Source: Gp6-AA40 sp035649395 (lineage in GTDB: Bacteria > Acidobacteriota > Vicinamibacteria > Vicinamibacterales > UBA2999). From it: a DNA stretch of 34,966 nucleotides. The translations under genes and the position numbers were made by a program. Under the pieces are notes generated by a model that did no database searches, was not told the DNA's origin, and was given only the letters and a program-made list of their open reading frames with translations. The stretch is taken from the NCBI GenBank assembly GCA_035649395.1, contig DASRJR010000027.1, positions 1 to 34,966 on the forward strand, given 5' to 3'. Positions 17,673-23,644 of the stretch are shown here, piece by piece (positions within the stretch are counted from its first letter, which is position 1; the number at the start of each line of letters is the position of its first letter).

Positions 17673-17742
17673 CGGCGGGTCTGAAGACCCGCCGCTACAA
17701 CGATCGACGGGAACGTCGTCGAGGCGGGTCTTGAGACCTGCC
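17673..17742. repeat. REP-like palindrome doublet in the rpsB-tsf spacer
   Basis: First unit CGGCGGGTC-TGAA-GACCCGCCG (17673-17694, 9-bp stem). Second unit GGCGGGTC-TTGA-GACCTGCC (17723-17742, 8-bp stem with one G-T pair). Twenty-eight bases separate them. Two near-identical palindromes sharing the GGCGGGTCT core resemble bacterial BIME/REP elements. Dispersal in this genome cannot be tested from one window. Confidence 0.7.
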
Positions 17743-17764
17743 GACAGCGGAAAGAGTATCGATT

Positions 17765-18379
17765 ATGGCAACGATGGAAATCACAGCAGCGATGGTCAAG
17801 CAGCTGCGCGACAAGACGGGCGCGGGAATGATGGAGTGCAAGGCCGCGCTCACGGAAGCCAACGGCGACATGGAAGCGGCCACGACGCTGCTGCGCAAGC
17901 GGGGACTTGCCCAAGCGGCCAAGCGCGCCGGCCGCACGACGGCCCAGGGCACGATCGGCAGCTACATTCACCTGGGCGGCAAGATCGGCGTCCTCGTAGA
18001 AGTGAATTGCGAGTCGGACTTCGTGGCGCGCACCGAGGACTTCAACAACCTGGTGAAGGAAGTCGGCATGCACATCGCCGCTGCGGCCCCGAAGTGGCTG
18101 CGCCGCGAGGACGTGCCGGGCGAGGAGATCGAGAAGGAAAAAGCGATCTACCGCAGCCAGATGGAAAAGGAAAAGAAGCCGGCCCACGTGATAGACAAGA
18201 TCGTCGAGGGCAAGCTCGGGAGCTTTTTCTCGCAGTTCGTGCTGCTGGATCAGCCGACGATCCGCGACGACAAGGTCACCGTCGCCCAGCTCGTCGCGCA
18301 AGCCAGTGCGAAGACGGGCGAAAACATTCAAATCAGTCGGTTCGTCCGCTTCCGGGTGGGCGAGGGCGCAGAGGCCTGA
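17765..18379 (+). CDS. tsf: Elongation factor Ts (short form)
   Basis: Guanine-nucleotide exchange factor for EF-Tu. 204 residues: an N-terminal UBA-like domain with the conserved VKQLRDKTGAGMMECKAALTE, then LRKRGLAQAAKRAGRTTAQG, then the core VEVNCESDFVARTEDFNNLV. This is shorter than the about 280 residues of enterobacterial EF-Ts and corresponds to the compact form with one core subdomain, common in many phyla. The ribosome binding site is weak (GGAAAGAG at 17749-17756). The terminator and palindromes upstream suggest expression partly independent of rpsB, yet no convincing promoter was found. Confidence 0.96.
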   Translation: MATMEITAAMVKQLRDKTGAGMMECKAALTEANGDMEAATTLLRKRGLAQAAKRAGRTTAQGTIGSYIHLGGKIGVLVEVNCESDFVARTEDFNNLVKEVGMHIAAAAPKWLRREDVPGEEIEKEKAIYRSQMEKEKKPAHVIDKIVEGKLGSFFSQFVLLDQPTIRDDKVTVAQLVAQASAKTGENIQISRFVRFRVGEGAEA

Positions 18380-18414
18380 CGATCAGCCACACGGAGGCAC
18401 GGTGGCGCGGAGGT

Positions 18415-18420
18415 TATAAT
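18415..18420 (+). promoter_or_regulatory. Consensus -10 box immediately before pyrH
   Basis: A perfect TATAAT ends 8 bases before the GTG of pyrH, so the transcript would begin at or within a base or two of the start codon. No good -35 box is visible at 16-18 bases. The nearest ribosome-binding-like sequence, CGGAGG (18408-18413), lies 15 bases from the start and overlaps the promoter. Confidence 0.5.
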
Positions 18421-18428
18421 TCCTATCC

Positions 18429-19181
18429 GTGTCCTCCGAAACCGGCACCGACACCGCGATATCGACCGCCACGCCTGTCTACAAGCGCGCACTGTTGAAG
18501 CTCTCCGGCGAAGCGCTGATGGGCGAACAGCAGTTCGGCGTCGATCCCGCGGTGGCGACGCGGATTGCGCGCGATATCGGCGACGTCCAGCAGCTTGGCG
18601 TTGAAACCGCCATCGTCATCGGAGGCGGCAACATCTTTCGCGGACTCGCCGCCAGCGCGCGCGGTATGGATCGGGCCACGGCCGACTACATGGGCATGTT
18701 GGCGACGGTCATCAACGCGCTCGCCCTGCAGGATGCGCTCGAGGCGCAGGGCATCCACACCCGGGTGGTGACCGCCATCGAGATGCGGGCCGTGGCCGAG
18801 CCGTTCATCCGCCGGCGCGCGATTCGCCACCTCGAGAAAGGGCGCGTGGTGATCTTCGCTGCCGGAACGGGCAACCCCTACTTCACCACCGATACGGCCG
18901 CGGCCTTGCGGGCGATGGAGATCAAAGCCGACGTGATCTTGAAGGGCACCAAGGTCGACGGCATCTACTCGGCCGATCCGATGATCGACGCGCAGGCGAC
19001 GAAATACACGACGATTTCGTATCTGCAGGTCCTCGAACGACAGCTGAAAGTGATGGACACCACGGCGATCTCGCTGTGCATGGACAACAAACTCCCGATC
19101 GTCGTGTTCAACCTGAGGCAGCCGGGCAACATCCGCCGCGTCGTGCTCGGCGAGACGATCGGCACGACGGTCTCCGTATAG
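18429..19181 (+). CDS. pyrH: Uridylate kinase (UMP kinase)
   Basis: Phosphorylates UMP to UDP in pyrimidine nucleotide synthesis; hexameric, allosterically controlled in bacteria. 250 residues: KRALLKLSGEALMG (ATP site), IVIGGGNIFRG, MDRATADYMGMLATVINALALQD in part, AGTGNPYFTTDTAAALRA, LKGTKVDGIYSADP, and the C-terminal GTTVSV. A 15-residue N-terminal extension precedes the conserved KRALLKLSG. GTG at 18429 is the first possible start because an in-frame TAA lies at 18417-18419. It sits between tsf and frr, the normal order. Confidence 0.97.
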   Translation: MSSETGTDTAISTATPVYKRALLKLSGEALMGEQQFGVDPAVATRIARDIGDVQQLGVETAIVIGGGNIFRGLAASARGMDRATADYMGMLATVINALALQDALEAQGIHTRVVTAIEMRAVAEPFIRRRAIRHLEKGRVVIFAAGTGNPYFTTDTAAALRAMEIKADVILKGTKVDGIYSADPMIDAQATKYTTISYLQVLERQLKVMDTTAISLCMDNKLPIVVFNLRQPGNIRRVVLGETIGTTVSV

Positions 19182-19221
19182 GGCGCCGGCACGCGGCCCA
19201 CACGACGAGCGAATCACGCTT

Positions 19222-19791
19222 ATGGACTTCAACGATCTGAAAGGCATGTTCACCGAGGTCAAGACGCGCATGGACGCCGGCATCGAGCGCGTGCGCAAGG
19301 AAATGGCCCACGTTCGAACCGGCCGGGCCACTGTCGGACTGCTCGACGGCATTCAGGTCGAGGCCTACGGCAGCAAGATGCCGATCAATCAGGTGGCGAC
19401 GCTGTCGGTCCCCGAACCGGCGCTGATCGTCGCTCAGCCGTTCGATCCGTCTGTCATGGGCGCGATCGAGAAGGCCATCCGCGCCTCCGATCTCGGCCTC
19501 AACCCCGCCAACGACGGCAAAGTGGTCCGCGTGCCGATTCCCGCGCTGACCGACGAGCGTCGCAAAGAGCTCTCACGTCACGTGCACAAGCAGGCCGAAG
19601 AAGGACGCAACTCGGTCCGTCAGGTGCGCCGCGACGCCAACGAACGGCTGAAGAAGCTGCTCAAGGACCACAAGATCTCCGAAGACGACGAGCGGAAGGG
19701 GCTCGAGCAGATTCAGAAGATGACCGACGATCACGTCAAGATGATCGACGAGCTACAGAAGAAGAAGGACCAGGATTTGCTCGGACACTAA
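19222..19791 (+). CDS. frr: Ribosome recycling factor
   Basis: Splits post-termination ribosomes together with EF-G. 189 residues of the usual length (about 185). Characteristic parts are VRTGRATVGLLDGIQVEAYG, PINQVATLSVPEP, VMGAIEKAIRASDLGLNPAND, PIPALTDERRKEL and NSVRQVRRDANERLKK. Its last codons converge on pfkA: the stop codons of the two genes overlap on opposite strands. No room exists for a separate terminator for either gene. Confidence 0.97.
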   Translation: MDFNDLKGMFTEVKTRMDAGIERVRKEMAHVRTGRATVGLLDGIQVEAYGSKMPINQVATLSVPEPALIVAQPFDPSVMGAIEKAIRASDLGLNPANDGKVVRVPIPALTDERRKELSRHVHKQAEEGRNSVRQVRRDANERLKKLLKDHKISEDDERKGLEQIQKMTDDHVKMIDELQKKKDQDLLGH

Positions 19792-20870
19792 TCACCAAAT
19801 GAGACGCCGAGTGCTTTGGCCGTGAGCAGCAGGTCGTAGTCGAGCGGTACCTTCTTCGTCTTCCCCACCACGTCGCCGAGCGGGACCGGCACGAGATCGG
19901 GCGGGTGGTTCGCGACCATCTTGCCGAACTGTCCCTTCGTCAGCAGTTCGACCGCCTTCCCGCCGAACCGCGTGGCGAGCGTGCGGTCGAACGCCGTCGG
20001 CGATCCGCCGCGCTGGAGATGGCCGAGCACGACGTAGCGGGCTTCTTTCCCTGTCAACTCCTCGAGCTGGTGGGCCACGCGGATGCCGGCGCCGCCGAGG
20101 CGCTCGGCATGACCGCCGTGGGCTGCCTCGAGCAGCGTCACCGCCCCATCGTGCGTGTGGCACCCTTCGGCGACGACCACGATGCTGAAGCGGGCGCCCC
20201 AGTTGTCGCGATCGCGGATACACTGTGCCACTTTCCCGAGGTCGTAGGCGATCTCGGGAATCAGAATGACGTCGGCCCCGCCCGCAACGCCGCTGTGCAG
20301 CGCGATCCACCCGGCGTAGCGCCCCATCACTTCCACGACCATGATGCGGCGATGCGCTTCGGCGGTCGAGTGCAGCCGATCGATCGCGTCGGTAGCGAAA
20401 TCGACGGCCGTATCGAAGCCGAAACAGCTCGTCGTTCCCACGATGTCGTTGTCGATCGTCTTGGGCACGCAGACCAGCGGAATGCCCATCTTGTAGAACT
20501 CGTAGGAGATCGCGAGCGTGCCATCGCCGCCGATGCACACGAGCGCGTCCAGCTTCATTTCGCCGAACATCTCGACGACGCGGTCGGCGTAGTCGAACGT
20601 GCCTTGCGGGGTCACGATCGGCTCGAGGAACGGGTTGCCGCGGTTGACCGTACCGAGAATGGTGCCGCCGAGACGGAGGATCCCGGTGACATCACGCGGG
20701 CCGAGCGGCCGCGACTTCTCCGGGTAGATGAGGCCGTCGAAGCTATCCTCGAGGCCGATCACCTCGATCCCGGCGTTGTGCGCGGATTTGACGACGGCGC
20801 GGATGACCGCATTCAAGCCAGGGGCATCGCCTCCCCCGGTCAACACACCAATTCTCTTGATACTGGGCAT
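19788..20870 (-). CDS. pfkA: 6-phosphofructokinase with mixed ATP/PPi-type active-site signature
   Basis: Phosphorylates fructose 6-phosphate in glycolysis. 360 residues: GVLTGGGDAPGLNAVIR (N-terminal loop), GGDGT at 114-118, PKTIDND at 136-142 with catalytic Asp140, MGRYAGWIALHSGVA, and HLQRGGSPTAFDR. At the two positions that discriminate phosphoryl donors (104 and 124 in E. coli numbering) it has Gly (as in ATP enzymes) and Lys (as in PPi enzymes). Such hybrids occur in a known PFK subgroup. Donor choice should therefore not be assumed. The gene is monocistronic in this window. Confidence 0.95.
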   Translation of the reverse strand: MPSIKRIGVLTGGGDAPGLNAVIRAVVKSAHNAGIEVIGLEDSFDGLIYPEKSRPLGPRDVTGILRLGGTILGTVNRGNPFLEPIVTPQGTFDYADRVVEMFGEMKLDALVCIGGDGTLAISYEFYKMGIPLVCVPKTIDNDIVGTTSCFGFDTAVDFATDAIDRLHSTAEAHRRIMVVEVMGRYAGWIALHSGVAGGADVILIPEIAYDLGKVAQCIRDRDNWGARFSIVVVAEGCHTHDGAVTLLEAAHGGHAERLGGAGIRVAHQLEELTGKEARYVVLGHLQRGGSPTAFDRTLATRFGGKAVELLTKGQFGKMVANHPPDLVPVPLGDVVGKTKKVPLDYDLLLTAKALGVSFGD

Positions 20871-20920
20871 GAAGACGTCGAGCTGTGAGGTGCGGTGAGT
20901 CGATCGACCGCGTCAGTTCG

Positions 20921-20926
20921 AGTATA
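20921..20926 (-). promoter_or_regulatory. Possible -10 box of pfkA
   Basis: TATACT on the minus strand, 50 bases upstream of the pfkA ATG. No recognisable -35 hexamer stands at the right distance, so this is tentative. Confidence 0.3.
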
Positions 20927-20988
20927 GCCCGGGCATTTCGCGGGACAGGCGACTGATAAGCACCAGACAAAAACGCACCCTTCGACTC

Positions 20989-21199
20989 GGGCGCTACGCG
21001 CCCTCGCTCAGGCCGTCGAGCGGCCACCGACAGATATGTCGGCCGCGGGACGACCGAATCGAATGGCCACGCGCTAAGCACTATCAGAGAGGTTGATGCA
21101 GACAGGCCGCGAAGCGGCCTTGAGCGAGCCTGCGTTCCGCCAAAGGCGGGATGCAGGCGAGTACAAGAACGGCCGCAGCAGCAACATGTTGCGGCCGTT
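20989..21199. repeat. Array of six consecutive hairpins between pfkA and the accessory region
   Basis: Stems at 20989-21003 (GGGCGC/GCGCCC), 21011-21025 (GGCCG/CGGCC), 21027-21042 (CCGACA/TGTCGG), 21104-21120 (AGGCCGC/GCGGCCT), 21128-21158 (GCCTGC/GCAGGC outside CCGCC/GGCGG) and 21168-21199 (AACGGCCGCA/TGCGGCCGTT). The last loop contains the 12-base palindrome GCAACATGTTGC. No protein gene is supported here. The rest of the spacer, 21200-21398, shows only a GTTCTGC/GCAGAAC inverted pair (21246-21252 and 21286-21292). Confidence 0.6.
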
Positions 21200-21398
21200 T
21201 CTCTGTACGTTCTGCCCACGCGAATTACCCGCATAGTCATTGATGGTTCTGCATAGTGCGTTACCGCCGATGGGCAGTACGGCGGGCAGAACACACCCAC
21301 GCACGTCGACCCCAGACGAAGCGCGAGCGATTGCCCGAGGACTGGCGATGGCACGTGCTGTCGAATGGATTCAGCGAAGTGAAAAGCGAGCAGTGAGC

Positions 21399-21581
21399 CT
21401 ACGCGCCCTTCTTCTCGTCTCGGATGGTGACGTGTCGAATCGGGGCTGTCGGGTTATGCCTGTCGACGCACCACACGTGAGCGCAGGCGGGACAGCGGTA
21501 GTAATCGACTACCGCGGTCTCGCTCGTCGCCGGCAGAAACTGCCCAGCCTTGCCACACTTGGGACAGAGGCGCGCTGGCAT
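21399..21581 (-). CDS. Small zinc-ribbon protein (first of two paralogues)
   Basis: About 60 residues beginning MPARLCPKCGKAG. Two Cys pairs (CPKC at 6-9 and CPAC about 20 residues later) form a zinc ribbon, followed by a conserved VWCV. It shares the pattern CPxC-x-K-xxx-FLP ... YY-x-C-xx-C-xxx-WCV with the protein at 22188-22427. The ATG is 4 bases past the stop of the PEP-CTERM gene, implying co-transcription. No ribosome binding site is evident and the frame is open further upstream, so the start is likely but not certain. No function is assigned; a nucleic-acid or protein-binding role is typical of such ribbons. Confidence 0.6.
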   Translation of the reverse strand: MPARLCPKCGKAGQFLPATSETAVVDYYRCPACAHVWCVDRHNPTAPIRHVTIRDEKKGA

Positions 21582-21585
21582 CGGT

Positions 21586-21873
21586 TCAGAGGGAACTCGA
21601 TTTTGTCGCAGTGCCCTTCGAGAGCCGTCGTCGCTGCTGCCAAACCTTGCGAACACCAACCACGCCCGCTGCCGCACCAAGCAGCACGATGGTCGCCGGC
21701 TCCGGCACGTAGATCGGACGACTACCGTTTTCTTGGTTCCCGTTTTCTACCTTGTCCTTCTTGTGCGCCTCGTGGGCGTTCGCCGAATTACCCCTGCTTT
21801 GGGCTGCCGCGTGCCCGGCAGGTAGCAGTGCCGCAGAAATGAACATCACAAGTGCGAAGAGTCTGGATCTCAT
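21586..21873 (-). CDS. Small PEP-CTERM-sorted secreted protein
   Basis: 95 residues. A signal peptide (MRSRLFALVMFISAALLPAG, cleavage near HAAAQ) is followed by a short hydrophilic segment rich in Asn, Lys and Glu. The C-terminus has VPEPATIVLLGAAAGVVGV and a basic tail (RKVWQQRRR), the full PEP-CTERM tripartite signal for exosortase processing. The mature passenger is only about 25 residues. The ATG at 21873 has AAAGGGG about 9 bases upstream. No exosortase gene is in the window. Confidence 0.72.
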   Translation of the reverse strand: MRSRLFALVMFISAALLPAGHAAAQSRGNSANAHEAHKKDKVENGNQENGSRPIYVPEPATIVLLGAAAGVVGVRKVWQQRRRLSKGTATKSSSL

Positions 21874-22187
21874 TGCTAACCCCTTTGGTGACGCGCGCTC
21901 GATGCAAAGGTCAATCCGCAACGGCATGATTTGCGGTTCTGCCGCCGACGTGATGACGACGTTTCCACTTGCTCGGATCGACCGCAAACAGGTCTCCCAG
22001 CTCGAATGACTTTCTTGTGAAACGTGGACTTGCGAGGAGTTCTGAAATGAGACGCGCGAAGCACCGGGGAACTGCGCTGAAAGAGCTGGCGACATTCAAG
22101 GTGCGCACTCTTGCTGCAGTACGCACGACACCATCATCAGCAACTCGACGCGTCACCCAGGGAACACTGGGGGTCAGGCACCAGCAA
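21874..22187. other. Spacer without a recognised gene
   Basis: It holds a CCGCAA-N9-TTGCGG dyad (21916-21936) about 43 bases upstream of the PEP-CTERM gene, a small CCCAG/CTGGG hairpin (22156-22171) just past the second zinc-ribbon gene, and the motif GGGGTCAGGCACC (22170-22182) adjoining it. A minus-strand frame across 21911-22090 reads plausibly protein-like at its end but lacks a start and homology I can name. Confidence 0.4.
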
Positions 22188-22427
22188 TCAGGATCGCCGC
22201 TTGCGGAAGATGGCAGCGAGAAAACGTCTGAGGCCAGGGAATGCGACCGTCGTGTGTGGCACGCCGGGTGTGGGCGGTGGGTTGACGCACCAAAACTGCC
22301 CGCAACCATCGCACGTGTAATAGCTCATGCCAACGTTCTTGCTGACTTGCGGAAGGAATCGAGCCGGTTTTGAACAGTGAGGGCACACTTCGTCCGCTAC
22401 GTCAGCCACGAAATGAATGAAGAGCAT
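22188..22427 (-). CDS. Small zinc-ribbon protein (second paralogue)
   Basis: About 79 residues from the ATG at 22427. CPHC at about 15-18, FLP, YYTCDGC and FWCV match the ribbon at 21399-21581. The C-terminus is basic (LRRFLAAIFRKRRS). A GTG eight codons downstream of the ATG would give an N-terminus closer in length to the paralogue, so the start is uncertain. The two copies are on the same strand and separated by the PEP-CTERM gene and spacer, consistent with an old duplication. Confidence 0.55.
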   Translation of the reverse strand: MLFIHFVADVADEVCPHCSKPARFLPQVSKNVGMSYYTCDGCGQFWCVNPPPTPGVPHTTVAFPGLRRFLAAIFRKRRS

Positions 22428-22518
22428 GAGTGAGGCCCGGTTACTCACTGTGCAATCTCGGGCAAACACGCGGGGTTTGTGAAAGGCTCTAGTGCCTGGC
22501 CGACCTGCGAGCGCGAAG

Positions 22519-22535
22519 AACGGACGCGGTCCGTT
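22519..22535. repeat. REP-like palindrome
   Basis: AACGGAC-GCG-GTCCGTT, a 7-bp stem with a 3-base loop. Bases 22428-22685 around it contain no supported gene. Confidence 0.5.
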
Positions 22536-22685
22536 TGACTTCTGAGAGGCGCCGGACACGGCCCCGCGCTACAACGAGCTGCCGTCCACCGACCGCACCG
22601 CGATTCGACAAAAGGTTTCACGAACTACGAGACGAACAATGAGCCTACGAAATTCTGTAGTTCAAATTTCCCCGCCGATCATGCG

Positions 22686-23009
22686 ATGCACTGCATGTCG
22701 TCTCCGCGGTGCGAACATCATTGGTTCTATGACTTCCGTGTCAATCGACGGCGTTATCGGCAGACCACGGAGACGGCAAATAAGCAACTCGCGAAGTCGA
22801 TCGAAGCCAAAGAGCGAGCGCGGGTGCTCGAGGGTCGGCACGGTATCCGACAGCAGCCCGACATCACGTTCAAGGCGTTCGCGGAGATCTACATCCGCGA
22901 TCATGCCGAACTCCACAAACGGAGCGTCGAGCGCGAGATTCTGAAGGTGCTGAATCGGGCCTTCGGCTCGCTCGTCCTGCACGAGATCACGGCGCATCAG
23001 ATCGAGCAG
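22686..23009 (+). pseudogene. N-terminal remnant of a tyrosine recombinase/phage-type integrase
   Basis: The protein reads CEHHWFYDFRVNRRRYRQTT, then a helical segment and the SAM-like core-binding region TFKAFAEIYIRDHAELHKRS ... AFGSLVLHEITAHQIEQ. That is the arm-binding plus N-terminal core-binding part of an integrase, ending where the catalytic domain should begin. The frame then continues into unrelated sequence and through the antisense of tRNA-Ala to a stop at 23192. The catalytic R-H-R-Y residues are absent. The gene pointed at the tRNA, the normal arrangement for an integrase next to its attachment site. Confidence 0.75.
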
Positions 23010-23093
23010 CACAGCGCGCAAGCTCGATGCCTAGACTGTGGACCTGGATGGGCCGAAGTTGGGCAGTACGGATTCGGCGGTCGATGGAAAAGT

Positions 23094-23169
<76 letters not shown>

Positions 23170-23194
23170 ACACACACGAAATTTCAGTTTAACA

Positions 23195-23209
23195 CGAGTT
23201 CGGAACTCG
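23195..23209 (-). terminator. Short palindrome after the hypothetical gene (weak terminator candidate)
   Basis: CGAGTTC-G-GAACTCG, two bases past the stop of the minus-strand gene and 25 bases before tRNA-Ala. As RNA it forms a 6-bp stem with a 3-base loop followed by TGTTAAAC; the T-run is poor. Confidence 0.3.
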
Positions 23210-23210
23210 C

Positions 23211-23525
23211 CTATGTCTCTCGTTCGAACGTGAGGCCCAACGGCGTCGCGCCGAGCACCATTAGAAAGCCGAACGCGGCCCACCCTGCCCGATTGATTGC
23301 GGTGAACCGCGCGTGCTCGCCCGGCTGCAGCACGACGTCGTGCGTCTTCCAGAACAGCGTGTTGTGCGCGCGGATTCGATGCGGGCCGGCAGGGAGCTCG
23401 TGGGTGATCGCCTCGCCGTGTTTGAGCACGGCGATCGACTCGCCGTCGACCAACACGAAAATCTCGCGCACGCCGGCATCGGACGAGGAGCGCCGGCTCA
23501 CGGTGATGCAGGCGACGTCGCTCAT
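23211..23525 (-). CDS. Small conserved-type membrane-associated protein, PEGA-like
   Basis: 104 residues from the ATG at 23525 (MSDVACITVSRRSSS). A beta-rich PEGA-like part (REIFVLVDGESIAVLKHGE, ELPAGPHRIRAHNTLFWKTH) is followed by one hydrophobic segment near the C-terminus (AGWAAFGFLMVLGATPLGLTF). The RxHNTLFWKT block looks conserved in type. A GTG at 23612 would add 29 residues with no signal sequence or ribosome binding site, so the shorter form is preferred. Function unknown. Confidence 0.6.
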   Translation of the reverse strand: MSDVACITVSRRSSSDAGVREIFVLVDGESIAVLKHGEAITHELPAGPHRIRAHNTLFWKTHDVVLQPGEHARFTAINRAGWAAFGFLMVLGATPLGLTFERET

Positions 23526-23644
23526 ACGGGCGTCGACGTCGCTGACCACCGCACCCTCGAGGCCGCCAGGCGGGATGTTCTTGGACGTGCTGTCGCGCAG
23601 GGCTATCCACACGATGGCTCGATCGTAACCGAGCCGCTCGCGTC

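Noticed and set aside
17630..17734. A 34-codon frame with AGGAG ahead of it after rpsB
   Set aside because: It spans the terminator and palindrome; the composition reflects those repeats, not a peptide.
17731..17762. Promoter for tsf from TTGAGA
   Set aside because: The hexamer is part of the second palindrome, and no good -10 box lies at the right distance.
20989..21199. CRISPR array or integron attC site
   Set aside because: The hairpins differ in sequence and spacing, there are no regular spacers, and the attC core boxes are not recognisable.
20743..21354. A minus-strand open frame across the hairpin array into pfkA
   Set aside because: It covers palindromes and the pfkA N-terminus in the wrong frame, with no protein-like features.
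21240..21842. A 200-codon plus-strand frame opposite the zinc-ribbon and PEP-CTERM genes
   Set aside because: No domain or start signal, while the minus strand shows two clear motifs (CxxC pairs and VPEPAT).
21362..22660. Direct repeat GTGAGCCTACG/ATGAGCCTACG (near 21392 and 22637) as ends of a transposon
   Set aside because: Only about 14 of 18 bases match and there is no terminal inverted repeat or transposase.
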